Shown piece by piece: positions 11,629-22,697 of a stretch of 64,000 bases of DNA. The stretch's first letter is position 1. Every line of letters starts with the position of its first letter. This DNA is from Plazaster borealis. Its lineage: Eukaryota > Echinodermata > Asteroidea > Forcipulatida > Labidiasteridae. The stretch spans positions 25,033,063 through 25,097,062 of the forward strand of contig CM037472.1 of NCBI GenBank assembly GCA_021014325.1. Direction: 5' to 3'. The notes under the pieces were generated by a model, which saw only the letters and a list, made by a program, of their open reading frames with translations, was not told the DNA's origin and did no database searches. Position numbers and translations under genes: made by a program.

Positions 11629-12376
11629 ATCTTGATAACAAAAAACAACAACATTCTGACAGAGCAGAAGCTCAACAATCAATCCTCATAAACACTCTAA
11701 AAAGTACCCCTTTGGAATCACTACAGTTATCCCTTTTGGACTTGTAGTATACAACAACATCGTTGAATGTGCATTTTGGAATATTCTTCATCATCAACAG
11801 AGTCATTAGAGCCAAGAATAAGCTTATTTGAATGACATCTGTCCCTATACAGCTATAAAGGGCTTGGACCTTATGCCTGACCAACTCATAGCGTATGGTT
11901 CAAGAGTTATCAAGTAGGAAGGTAAATGCTAACGTTGAGTGCATGTGATGAACACAGATGTGCGAAATCAACGCACGTCATAAGGTCAGGATCATGAGAA
12001 ACATGATTGGAATGTAGCATCCGTTTTTTTTAACAGCATCATCGTTGACGATGCATATAGAGATACAATCTTCAAGCAGTTTGACTATTTGTTGACTTGT
12101 GGTTGATCTCCAGATATCAATGTTATGTTCTCTATGTATAAGATCACAATATACTGAGCAGACCTGGGCCCGTCTTTCATGGCTCTCCTTACCGTAATCG
12201 AAAAAGATCACCGCTTATGGTAACAGAAAAATCTGCGCTTAACGTAAGCATATTTCACTGGCACTAATCGAGCCTTGTGATGTGCTACTGCAGAAATTTG
12301 AGCTAACTCTGTAGGTGGCAAATGGTGACCATATGCGCCGAATTCCGCAGTAACCAGCGCCGTGAAAATAGGTCCT
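11629..12376. other. Intronic, no further feature
   Basis: AT-rich intron sequence with no recognised repeat or exon. Confidence 0.35.
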
Positions 12377-12568
12377 GGGCCCAATTTCATAGAGCTGCTT
12401 AAGCAACAAATATTGCTTAACAGTTTTCTGCTAAGCAGAAATGAGCCGAATACCAGTCACAAATTGTACATGTGATAAGGTTGTTTGGCCGGTAACCTTA
12501 TTCTGGTAAGCATTGTTTTGTTGTGCTGAGCTAGCTTTGTGCTTAAGCAGCTCTACGAAATTGGGCCC
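12377..12568. mobile_element. CTGCTTAAGCA element, best-preserved copy
   Basis: It runs from GGGCCCAATTTCATAGAGCT to TCTACGAAATTGGGCCC, 192 bp. The subterminal repeats GCTTAAGCA occur in both orientations. It serves as the family reference in this window. Confidence 0.92.
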
Positions 12569-12960
12569 TGGTTGAATCATTGAGCTACGCTTTTTGCCGA
12601 TTTGCTTCCCTGCTGTTTTTAAGCAACAAACACCTCAGCCACAGTTATCAAGGAAAGGTAAATCATTCAAACACAACAAACTATTTTCATCTAGAAAGTA
12701 ACTAGTTCAGGGTGACAACAACATAACAGTGAATCTCTTCAGGGAGGAAACGTTGGTTCTGAAGAAGAACCAGGGGTGAGATGGGTTTTGATGTTTCGAA
12801 CAGTATACTCTGTTTTTCTTCGGGAGATGATAATCAAGATCCGTGCCTACAACACAGTCATCGAAGACGTCAATGACGTCTGGTACCCACTCCTCCACAA
12901 ACCAACTCTTCCAGCCACTGTCCAGCCAACTACTGACACACCCCAAAGTGCACACACACA

Positions 12961-13104
12961 CCCACGTGTGTAAACACCGACAATCGTGGACCCTCCTTTG
13001 TTCAACTCTTTGTGATAACCTTTGTGATTTCCTTTGTGGTAGCAACCGTGGACCTATTATCCCTTTTGTTATAGGTCCACGGTTTGAATGTGGATACCTA
13101 CCCA
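12961..13104. mobile_element. GTGTGTAAACACC inverted-repeat element, copy 1
   Basis: The left end GTGTAAACACCGACAATCGT is roughly inverted in the right end (GGTCCACGGTTTGAATGTGG). Related copies lie at 51833-51992 and 52155-52340. A nested perfect stem is at 13043-13086. Open frames on both strands here are artefacts of the repeat. Confidence 0.7.
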
Positions 13105-13176
13105 CACAGACACACAATCAGCCGGCAGACTCCACTCACATCGCAACACGGATCCTATCCACCTAAACTTGAGTCC

Positions 13177-13352
13177 AGTAATAAACCACAAGGGAATCTG
13201 ACTGGGTAAAATCTAAATAATTTTGGGTTGAACAAAGAAAAATCGACTAGAGTGGGACTTGAACCTACGACCTCCAGATTAACGTGCTGGCGCTCTGCCA
13301 ACTGAGCTATCTAGCCCCAATGTTGGGGGTCTCCCTATTTTGTCAACACCCA
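13177..13352 (-). mobile_element. SINE-B copy 1 (tRNA-related)
   Basis: Read on the minus strand it contains a tRNA-like module (13245-13318) with box A TAGCTCAGTTGG and box B GGTTCAAGTCC. This is followed by TTCTTTGTTCAACCC and a tail GTGGTTTATTACT. It is not a functional tRNA: the acceptor stem does not pair and it sits within repeat sequence. Confidence 0.88.
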
Positions 13353-14535
13353 AGTTTACAATACAACCTGGTTTAAGTCCCGTTATTTAGGATTCAAAGT
13401 ATTTTTTACAGCGCACTGGCATCTGTGGACCAAATTTTCGTGATGCGAATTAAGTAAAATTAACCTTTTTTTTTCATTGTTATTATTATTTATTTGGCCA
13501 TTAATACAAGTAAACAACATATAGGCAGTCAAAAAAAGATAAAACTGTAATTGTGATGCAAGGAAGTTTGCCATTGAAAGCGCCCTCATGCAGTCAAAAA
13601 TACGGTCAATTACAAATCTTCTACCTTGTCTTAAAAGGGAAAAAACCCTGTATTTTGGCGCATTGATGCTTTGAGGTTTACCACTACTTGTACATTCAAA
13701 CTGAGTATTTATATACAGTTGGCTTTGGTGTGATAGAGATCTTCAGTTCAAGAAACTTCTCCAACTTGACTGAGTTTGCTGCTCAAAGAGGCAATCAATA
13801 AGTCTACAAGCTAAAGAAAATGTCAGTTTGCTCTCTTCAGCAGTCAGTATCATGAGTCAGAGATAACCAGAAATCAGATCTGGGCTCCCCAGGGAATCTG
13901 GGCTGGAGAAGAATCCAAAACTGCTGATTCTATAAAGGGATTTCCTGATTTCTCCGGGCCACTCTGCATTGCTGGCATAAACAAAACAAAAAAGCGCAGA
14001 AAAAAGAAAAGAAAAAAGTGAGCAAGAAAAAGAAAAACCCGGTGCAGTTTACACACGGCTGGCCAGCATCAACACATGCTCAGATTCACTCGTGTTTAGT
14101 GAGAAAAGAACACTAACATTGTGTTAGACAAACATGTCCCTAAAGTGGGTCAGCAGGCAGGAGGGAGGGGGGGGGGGGAATGAGCTAGAATTGATATCGC
14201 ATCAACTGATAATTGATTTACGGGTGGTGGAAATTAGAGCAAGGAAAATCAATAATCCAATTCTGTGGCATGCAGAATTCAGAGTTCTAAAGTCAAGAGT
14301 TTTCAAGAGTGCTGAGAAAGTGTCAATAAACAGGGATTTTGACGGTACATCCATAAATGTTTATTTTGTTTGATAGCTAAGACGGGATAATTTCCAACTG
14401 TACGAGGTATACGTTGATGTAATTCATTTGTAAATCATTTGAAAATCTCTGCACAGGAAGATAACTTTACACTTTTAATACCATTCTGAAATGTTTTTAT
14501 GGATGGGTGCAAAAGTTTGCCCTACCATCCTCTCA
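13353..14535. other. Intronic, low-complexity patches only
   Basis: It contains a TTATTATTATTTATT patch near 13480, an A-rich stretch at 13980-14040 and a G run at 14160-14178. No exon recognised. Confidence 0.35.
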
Positions 14536-15080
14536 GTGGCTTGTACCAAAATGCCAAAAAGCAGCCGCAACTGGCGGCAAGATTTGACCTTCTTCCACTC
14601 AACAAATAATGTCAAAGGTTATGTCCTAAATTTGACATTTTCCATGTTTTTTAAAATTCACATAGAAACTACAATTCTAAAACAAAACCATTTATTTCTG
14701 TTTCTTTTATTCTTTTTTCAAGTAATACATCACATGGGAAACTGACTGGGTAAATTTAATTCAATTTCGGGTTGAACAAAGAAAAATTGACTGGAACAGG
14801 ATTAGAACCTGCGACCTCTAGATTAGCGTGCTGGCGATCTACCAACAGAGCTACTTTGCCCTAATGTTTGTGGTCAGTATCTTTGTTCAGGGTGCCTGTC
14901 AAAAACCTTTTAACTTGAAAGGATAGGGACCACCTTAAGGGGTTGCGACTTTTTCTTTCAAATATCAAGTAATATTGTTTTTTTTTCCTGAGAAACTTGA
15001 GTAAAATAATCAACAATATTAGCCGTGTCTGTGCATTATGGTGATGATTATACAGAAATGAATGGTCTCTAAAAGGTTAA
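14536..15080. mobile_element. CCGCAACGGC element (family J) interrupted by a SINE
   Basis: The left part (CTTGTACCAAAATGCC..., 14536-14727) and the right part (ATTAGCCGTGTCTG... AATGGTCTCTAAAAGGTTA, 14965-15080) match the uninterrupted copy at 50544-50846. A SINE-B lies between them. Confidence 0.75.
14728..14964 (-). mobile_element. SINE-B copy 2 with target-site duplication
   Basis: Flanked by the direct repeat TCAAGTAATA (14718-14727 and 14965-14974), which marks both ends and gives a length of 237 bp. The tRNA-like module is at 14789-14861, so about 100 bp of SINE lies on its 5' side and about 60 bp on its 3' side. Confidence 0.88.
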
Positions 15081-15262
15081 AACTTAGTCTTGGTCCAAGA
15101 CGTTATGAGAGCGGTTCGTGGGGGTGACAGTGGTTCCTGTAGATAAAGTGTCCTCTACCGGTGGCAGTTTATGACAAGGGTGGATCGTGGACTACAGAAT
15201 AGAAACGTCTTGGAGCAAGACTAGGTTTAATTACTAGAACAAGTTTCTGACCACATCCTTAC

Positions 15263-15356
15263 CTACTGTGCCATCAGATCCTCTATCAACAGCAGGATCT
15301 TGCAGTGACATCCGCTGAGCTCCAATCCTTGTAGTGATCTGATTGGTTACAATAAC
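15263..15356 (-). CDS. RAD51B: RAD51B internal exon (TNQ motif / loop region)
   Basis: The minus strand encodes VIVTNQITTRIGAQRM and on to RGSDGTV, 31 codons plus one base. The VI-TNQITT stretch matches the RecA-fold core of RAD51B. In the RAD51/RecA family the Gln of TNQ contacts the ATP gamma-phosphate, and the following residues belong to the DNA-binding L2 loop. The exon starts directly after a strong acceptor (long T/C tract ending TTCTAAG, AG at 15358-15357) and ends at a GTAAGG donor starting at 15262. It begins in phase 0 and ends with a single G. That G joins the first two bases of the next exon to give GAG. RAD51B is part of the nuclear BCDX2 complex (RAD51B-RAD51C-RAD51D-XRCC2), which supports RAD51 filaments in homologous recombination. 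Exons coding the Walker A and Walker B motifs should lie upstream (higher coordinates) but were not found. Confidence 0.88.
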
Positions 15357-15432
15357 CTTAGAAGAAAAGAAAAAAAAACAAAAAACCGTTTACTTATTGA
15401 AAATAATAAAATCTTCATACACACTCATAAAG

Positions 15433-15601
15433 AATTTCGGGTTGAACAAAGACAAATTGACTGGAGCGGGATTAGAAGCTGCTACCTCCGGAATAACCTG
15501 CTGGCACTCTACCAACTGAGCTATCTAGCACTAATTTTGGTGGTCTCAATACTTTGTCAATATCTTTGTTCGGGGGTACCAGTCAGAAGATATTCAACCT
15601 G
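15433..15601 (-). mobile_element. SINE-B copy 3
   Basis: The same CGGGTTGAACAAAGA... tRNA-like segment and upstream portion (GGTTGAATATCTTCTGAC on the minus strand). It lies about 75 bp upstream of the RAD51B exon in transcription direction. Confidence 0.85.
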
Positions 15602-15949
15602 GAATTGCTGTGACACTCATAGAGAGTAACCGGACAAAAAATAATTTTTGAAGCCTTCATCACAAGAAGGGTTTTGTAAACAAATAAAATAAAATCAAAA
15701 TAAGACTAATCTCATCCATTCTTAACTGCTTAGCCAGAGCGTTTGAATTAGCAATTTAAAAAATAGGCCTATGTCTTATGAAAATTAGATGGTTTAAACG
15801 CATGTGATCTTTCAAAAATCAGTGGTGTAAAACATTCAAAAATAATATAGCACTATTCATAAACATAACATGGAGAGTTCCCGAAGGGTGAAATCCTCTC
15901 TGCGAATGTAAGTAATAGATAATGTTTGTGAATTATTCAAGTTTGTTTT

Positions 15950-16006
15950 TCGGTTGAACAAGAACAAAAAATTGACTTGAGCGGGATTTGAGCCTGAACC
16001 CCGGAA
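15950..16006 (-). mobile_element. SINE-B fragment
   Basis: TTCGGTTGAACAAGAACAAA followed by TTGACTTGAGCGGGATTTGA matches the tail/box B part only. Confidence 0.7.
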
Positions 16007-16744
16007 ACATTACATTAATACAATGAACAAACTAATTGCAGTTTTGCCCAATACCTGGTACAGAATTATAAAGTACTACACTGCACTCAATGGTTTCAGA
16101 GTCCTCCAACAAAATCCACATGATAGCATGTGTATTCCAGAGCAGTGGCCTCTAAATTGCAGCAGGTGTTATGGCATAATGGAGTTATTAAAATAACGCT
16201 CACATTATTTTGTGCCAAACCTTGAACTAACTTTAACGATAACATTAACGTCAACGTGCCTTGCATATTTTATTATGCATGCTTTATGAGCAACAAACCA
16301 AATCAAATGGGTCATATTAACCCAGTAATAACATAAGGTTCAAGGTTATAGTAGTAACTTCCATCTCTGGCAATCTCATTTGTAAAACATCTGACTTTGT
16401 TTGGAAAAAAGAAATGACTCTGTGGCAATCCCAAAATTGTATACAATTGTGAACAATAAAATAATTGTCTGTTCAAAATAATTTCTCCATTGAAAACAGG
16501 CTTGTTTATATTTTCTATATTTTCATCAAAGCGAGTTGTTACCGGTTTTATTTTGTTTTATACCGAACACTGTAGAAAAATTGTGCATTTAAGTTTTGTT
16601 CCCCAATATCACCTGTGTCTTTATAAACGACATAAATCTAACAATTTTGTACATTTACTTATCAATTATCCTTTTTGTGACTGAGATTCGTCCTCTGAAA
16701 TTCCAACTCTAGCGTCTAAAACAATTATTTGGTTTGTAAAGTCT
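16007..16744. other. Non-coding, no gene recognised
   Basis: AT-rich. No RAD51B exon (DSVA or LKYLAEEF-type signature) was found here on the minus strand. Confidence 0.3.
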
Positions 16745-16960
16745 TACTGGGCAGTGTTCTCCCTTAACAGTGGTCTGCTGGCCAAATACCAGTTAAAACA
16801 CCCAAGGGCCAGTCAAAAGTGGTCCAGCTGGCTAGTTCAGTGTCAAAAAAGCATCCCTATTACATTTGAAGTATGGACTAGCCAAAAAGCTGGCGGACTA
16901 GTGAAATGACAAGTTAACTGGTCCTGCTGGCCAGTCACTAGAATTGTCAAAGGCAAACCC
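16745..16960. repeat. TGGCCAGT-rich degenerate repeat
   Basis: GCTGGCCA, CTGGCTAGT, CTGGCGGACTAGT and CTGGCCAGTCACTAG units recur in both orientations over about 200 bp. Confidence 0.55.
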
Positions 16961-17160
16961 TTCTGGGGTACTGCATCAGAGTTCTTCCCAGACTTGACCG
17001 AAAACTGGGAATATTATCAAATTTTTCTCATCCGTCTAGGAATGAATGTGGCGCTTTAAGAACATTGACTTTTGCCTAATCCGTTAAATGCTTTTGTACC
17101 CCCTGAAAATCTTCAGAATCCAGTATGACACCGATTTACCAAACGGATTCATAAACCAGA

Positions 17161-17330
17161 ACCCAGTTTCATGGAGCTGCTTTAGCAGAAAATATTGCCT
17201 GACAATTTTCTGCTATGCAGAAATGAGAGGCGATACCAAACACAGGTTGGTAACCCTTATTCTGGTAAGTATAATTTTGTTCTGCTTAGCTACTTGTTGT
17301 GCTTAAAGCAGCTCTATGAAGTTGGACCCA
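17161..17330. mobile_element. CTGCTTAAGCA element with an internal deletion
   Basis: It runs from ACCCAGTTTCATGGAGCTGC to GCTCTATGAAGTTGGACCCA. The central segment between GATACCA and GGTTGGTAACC is shortened. Confidence 0.88.
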
Positions 17331-17575
17331 GTTCCTGTGTTCATGTCAAATAATGCAGATCATGGCTTGTGTTAACAAGTTTTTCAGATTTGAGTTCTTC
17401 AATTCCCAGTTCAAAATAGTTGAAGAGTAAAAGTCACAGGTAAAAAAGTAAATCAAATACACTATTTCAACCTTATTTGTGGAAGAAAATGTTTGGCTCA
17501 CTGACATTATATGAGATTTAGAGTAAACTTCCAACCTTAGCATACATGTTGCAGTTTTTTCCCCTTTGATTTAAG

Positions 17576-17697
17576 TAACTCATAACTCATGACTCAGACT
17601 CAGTTTCAGACTTTGACCTTTGTGACTCGTGACTCAGACTCAACCCAAATCACTCAGGACTTGATCTCCGACTCGACTTGGACTCAGACTTGAGAAA
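17576..17697. repeat. Degenerate ACTCAG/GACTCA minisatellite
   Basis: About 120 bp of hexamer-like units (GACTCAGACTCA, GTGACTCGTGACTCAGACTC). It includes several TGACTCA heptamers, the AP-1 consensus. Confidence 0.75.
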
Positions 17698-19783
17698 TTA
17701 GGTTTTGGATACAACTCTGACATGTTGAGTAAAACATTCAGTTTTTGAATACAGTTTTTCCAGATTTTCATCCATTATAGGAACAGATGCATGTTTAGAA
17801 AGCGTGCCAAAAAACAAGGTTCCCTTTAATTCACCTTTAGCTGTACTTCAGAAAACACATAACTCCACGAACCACATCCAGATTTATATCTGGTATTTTT
17901 GAAGATGGCCCCAGCAAAGGCAACTATCAGAAGAATTTGCCTGAGCCAGGGAACAAAAATAACTTGACATGACGCAGGGGTGATGTGATGAAAAAAGTCA
18001 GGTGTAACCCTCCATGATGTAACAATGTTGAGACTCCAAAACAGAAACAGCAGTCTAGGAGAGGTGTCTTTATTATAGAAACGAAACTGCTTAACGTACT
18101 TATTAAAGCGAAGACTAGGACGTTTTTAATTGATACACACAGGCTTGTGACTTGCCGACCACATTAATACCATATTCAGTGGGTAAGTCATAAACACAAA
18201 CGATATGGCCTTAACATTATCTCCAGCAATTACCAATTCTGCATTAACAGAAACAAAAGACAAACACATTGTTTAACAAATTAACAAACAACATGTATTG
18301 TTGAACTTTGAACTTCAACAAATTTAAGAGCTGCACAAAACTGTGAAGGTTCAGTGCGCCCTCAGCGCCAAATGTTGTCTCAGTATGCAAAATATCACCT
18401 CAATTAACTTAAACAAATACTCAGCCTAACTCACAAGTGTATTAATAACGGCTGCCAATCAAAGCCGTTGCGCATACAATCTGACGTTGTTAAGGATCCC
18501 ATGTAAGGATGAGCCCCAAAATAAATCTGGATTGTCCCTTCTAATGAGGAGGCGAGTAAGGTGACACGACACTTCAGACTGTGCCATCTTTATTTAGAAG
18601 CAGCCCTTGAATGCCTTTCTTTCAGTGGATAAAACCTCAAGGTGCACTTTGTTTCAAAGATTATATTCTTTTCATGGCAAGTAGGGATGGAGTTTGAAGG
18701 TTGTGATTTACTGACCTTAGATGAATAGATGGTACCAGCAAAGAACAATGTTCTGCTTGATATGCTATCCTTTGGGTTTCTTATTCTTAAACAAAAAACT
18801 TTGCTTGAATTGAATATAAGGCAAAATATAAAATGAATGAATGAAACTTGATTTCATTTCAATTAAACTTTTCTTGAAATACATTGTTTTAAAAATGTTT
18901 GTAGCCTTTGACAAAGACTCTGCTAGGGGTCGAAACATGTGTCCATTAACCATTTTGTGTTTTACAATAAGTCATTTTGGTTGGTGAGCAAAAATATATG
19001 TAGAACAAAAATGATAATAATTATTTGCACAGGGATAAATCCTTGGATGATGTGAGGAAATTTATCTGAAGTAAGTGTCTTTTTAAATTCGGTTGGCTCG
19101 GCGGTTTCTTCCCTGCCTTTCATTTCTGTCATCTTCTTTGAATTCCGAATGGGAGCCTTCCATGTGGATTGGGTTTTCAGTCCCTACCTGATTGCATGGG
19201 TGTTTCCCATTTGGGTTTTTGTCCAACGTCTGAAACTGACATTTCTTCATTGTCTCCTATACAGGTATCATTAGGCCTATGAATCAAATCAGAGTGCTAT
19301 AGTCATATTTGTTTTATATATTTTTTTCATTTATTAACTTCACATGTAAAAACATCAAAATATACAAAAGGCATAAGATATAAAAATATAAAAAGCAGAT
19401 TACACGATACATTCCAAAGACAGGACAATGGCACACCTGAAGGATTACAAACAAGTAAACTTAATTACTGTCTAGTTGTTTTCCAAATGCCATTATATAC
19501 AAAAACAATCAAAAAGCCACATCAAAAGAGGATTAAAAAACACATTAAAATACCCCCACATAAAACATATTTGAGGGTGCCCTTAGTTTTACTACCACAA
19601 GGATACAATAACAACAGTAACACCAATAATAACAACAAAGGACCACATAGGTTTACTTTAAAACCGACGTTAAAAATAGATCTGTTGGGCGGTTAAACAT
19701 CCTGTCCTGTTTGTAAGTGTGATATAATTCCACTGCAAGTCACGACCACTTCACAAAAACTGGCTCCGCTGATTACCAGAAGC
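17698..19783. other. Non-coding, no gene recognised
   Basis: Mixed AT-rich sequence. The motif GACAAAGACTCTGCTAGGGG near 18910 and an A-rich patch at 19340-19420 may be old retroelement remnants, not provable here. Confidence 0.3.
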
Positions 19784-19910
19784 CCATTAGCCTTTTTGAG
19801 ATATGGTAGACGCTGGGAGTGCACTGTTTGGTTTGGGTGTCTACAGACAAATTCACCCAAACCAAATGGTGTCACAGTAATGTGTCCACCATATCTCCAA
19901 ATGGGTAATA
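19784..19910. mobile_element. ATATGGTGGACAC inverted-repeat element, copy 1
   Basis: ATTAGCCTTTTTGAGATATG at the left is mirrored by CATATCTCCAAATGGGTAAT at the right. The centre GGTTTGGGTGTCTACAGACA is also palindromic with CCCAAACC. Related copies are at 33337-33430 and 45311-45446. Confidence 0.8.
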
Positions 19911-22180
19911 GGAGTTGCATTGAGCTAAGTTTTTCTTTGATGATTTATGCAAGAAAAGTTGAATAATTTGACTTGGCTTTCATGTGTATTCCTCAAAGAT
20001 TAAGGGTTCTCAGAATTAAAAGTTTCTGTACAAAAAATGCTTTTGAACGATGAAATTTGTTGGGGTTTTTTGTGTCAAATTAAACACAAACGTATGCCAG
20101 CTTTGGAGCCGGTAGTAGGAAAAATCCTTTGGCGTGCAGCAGATACGCATGTGACGCAGTGACTTTAGACAAAATACCTTTCATCCCGGTCCCACTCATT
20201 GGTTAGTATGAGTTATGTTTGCTGTTAGTCTAAACTAAAAAAATTACTCTGCGCTTTAAAACAAACATTTGTTCTAAAGTTTTCTTTTTAGGGGGGGGGG
20301 GGGGGTGGGAAACTGATCAGTAAAAAATTAAAAATTAATTCAGTTTGGAACAGAACCGATTTGGACACATTATGTGCATTGCCAGTTTCCACATACTGAT
20401 TTGATAGTCCTCATTGGATAAGACTAACAGATTTAACATCTAGTTATTTTGTGGAAATGTCACAACCCTGAGTCTTTTGATAAACATTTTTTATGTTGAT
20501 GCAGGACAAGATGGGCCACAACAAAATAAGTCACTTATAACACATAACACAATTCTTAAGTTGAAGTATGTGTAGTTTGAAATCGGCTTTTACAGTTTGT
20601 ATAAACAGGCAGGAAGACAAAAATGCATAAAACCTTTCAAAAGGCAAACAGTGTCCCAACTAACCTAACAATTGATATAAAAACTGACAATCTACATTCC
20701 TAATCCCAAAATGCTGCTAAAGTTGGCTTTCGCACGAACAAAGAATGCCATGGAGCACGAAGCGGATATTGGAAATGAATATCATATTCAACTAGGCCCT
20801 ACTAATCATAACATAATGCCGAATGGAGGGGGGGGGGTACAGTGGTACTGTTAGTGGCAATTAAATTGAATGTCCTTTATTGCTTGTCAGCTCTCTCTCA
20901 TGCGCTAGTGGAGCATTCTTTCAGATAGGCTAAATTAAATATAAGGCTTGCTAACACTGGGCCAAGCCGATCCTAAAAATAAACCTACATACTATAGAGC
21001 ATTCATATAAAGAAATCGTTTCATACTGCGGCTAAATATGAACGACACAATTTCACAAAATAGAAGACACTGGTCCATTGAATTCAGCAGCAGGGAAATG
21101 CATTATAGTCCGTCAATTGACATTTATTTTTGGATTCCGTGGCCGGACTTTTCACAGTCTAGTTATGTGAAGTGTTGAATGATCTCCACGAGTCGTTAAG
21201 AATCGTTACAAATACTATTTTGTGCGACATGTGACTATGTCAATGGGATATATTTACAGAGATTTGAACTTGGAACCATGCTCTTTTGTCAATCGTGAAC
21301 TCTGGCATTTTACGTGTAAAGAGATAAAATAATTGCTGTAATTTACACACCCTATATTCAAGATGGACCTATTTTGGGATTACAAAAAAGTTAAGGGATT
21401 GTTTTCAGTGAAATTGTTGACCCATTCCAAACTTTAAAATCATTTGTTTGTCTTGTTCATCAGGTTATCAAATTTTCCTTTGTTTTGAATTCTGTTTGTA
21501 GGAGTCATAAATATATGAGGCCCATGTTTTACCAATCGCTGTCAACAGTTAAATTTAAACAAATGTGATAAAGAAAACCAAATTGCTTGATGGTTCATTA
21601 TTTATATTTGGAAGAGTTTGAGTTAAACAAAATTAACTTTAAAAGAACCATATCATAAAAAGAACCCAAAGTCTATTTATTAAAAAATTGCTTCATTAAA
21701 ACAAAACGAATTTACTGTTTTTAGGCAGTTTGAATCCTATGTTTTAGATGCGGGTACTGCAACGATTTAATAGATGTTAATAAAATATATTATTTGGGTT
21801 TTTGCCCTACGTTTCAATTGGTGATATTGTTAATAATTGGTGATAATGGACAAAGTAATCCAATACTATGTTATCAGCATTACTTTACCCGAAAAATAAT
21901 TGTTGTGACAAAAAAATTTTGTTCTTAATTTGATAGACCAAATCCAAAATGAGTACAGTATGAATGTGCAACAAACCCCGGCAATAATATAATTGATAAA
22001 ATTATTATGATGAACACTTATAAAGCGCCGGTATCTGCTACTGATGGAGGCTCATATTTTACTTATTTTTACAACAGGTGGTATGCAGAGGTATGAAAAT
22101 GAGACCCATTTTATAGCATTTTGTTAAGGTGCTGCATATCATGCAGGATAAATGAACTGAGTTCTTTTGCATGCATTAAA
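19911..22180. other. Non-coding with G runs
   Basis: A G run at 20291-20306 and another at 20829-20837. A segment at 21727-21780 (GGTACTGCAACGATTTAATA) is shared, inverted, with 33920-33975. No exon recognised. Confidence 0.35.
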
Positions 22181-22242
22181 CAACACAACACATGGGAACT
22201 ACGGCTTTTATGTTCCATCCAAAGCACAAAGCAATCATTGTT
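22181..22242 (-). repeat. Fragment of SINE-C
   Basis: ACACATGGGAACTACGGCTT and AAAGCACAAAGCAATCATTG match the middle of the SINE at 49618-49894. Confidence 0.65.
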
Positions 22243-22503
22243 ACATGCATGTAACATACAGTTTGTTTAAAATTTAAAAAAAATTAAAAAGAGAGGAAAT
22301 GTCCAGGCACAGCTAGACTGTGCATGTTTTTAAATTTTCAATGGCACAACTGAGAAATGAAAAGCAGGGAAATCAACTGATCAGCTGAAAATTTGCATGT
22401 CTGAAAATATCAATTGGAGGGAAATGTGTATTTTCTTGAAAACATTGTCACCTAATGAAAATTTCCCTGGTTTGTTTTGTTGATTAAAATCTACTAAAGT
22501 ACA

Positions 22504-22697
22504 GGGCTAAATTTCGTAAAGCTGTTTAGCAGAAAATTCTCCTCAGCCAATTTCCTTGCTAAGCAAGAAATGAGTGGGGTACCAGTCACATCAATGGTAA
22601 CTGTATGGTAATTTGGCTGGTAACCTATTTTTCTTAAGCAAGAGTTTTCTGTGCTTAGCAAGTTTTTGTGCTTACATGCTTTATGAAATTGGGCCCA
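22504..22697. mobile_element. CTGCTTAAGCA element, diverged copy
   Basis: It runs from GGGCTAAATTTCGTAAAGCT to TTTATGAAATTGGGCCC with the shared core TTTGGCTGGTAACC. Confidence 0.85.

Larger units (their letters stand above)
10266..15262 (-). other. RAD51B: RAD51B intron between the two recognised exons
   Basis: This 4997-bp GT-AG intron is inferred from the matching phases of its two flanking exons. It holds several repeat insertions listed separately: three copies of the CTGCTTAAGCA element, a C-rich inverted-repeat element, a GTGTGTAAACACC element and two SINE-B copies, one nested in another repeat. No further coding exon is recognised in it. Confidence 0.8.

Noticed and set aside
12707..13117. 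136-codon minus open frame
   Set aside because: It lies across an inverted-repeat element and its sequence is explained by CACACA and GGTCC repeats.
13245..13318. tRNA gene on the minus strand
   Set aside because: Boxes A and B are present, but it is embedded in a SINE found in at least six other places and the acceptor stem does not pair.
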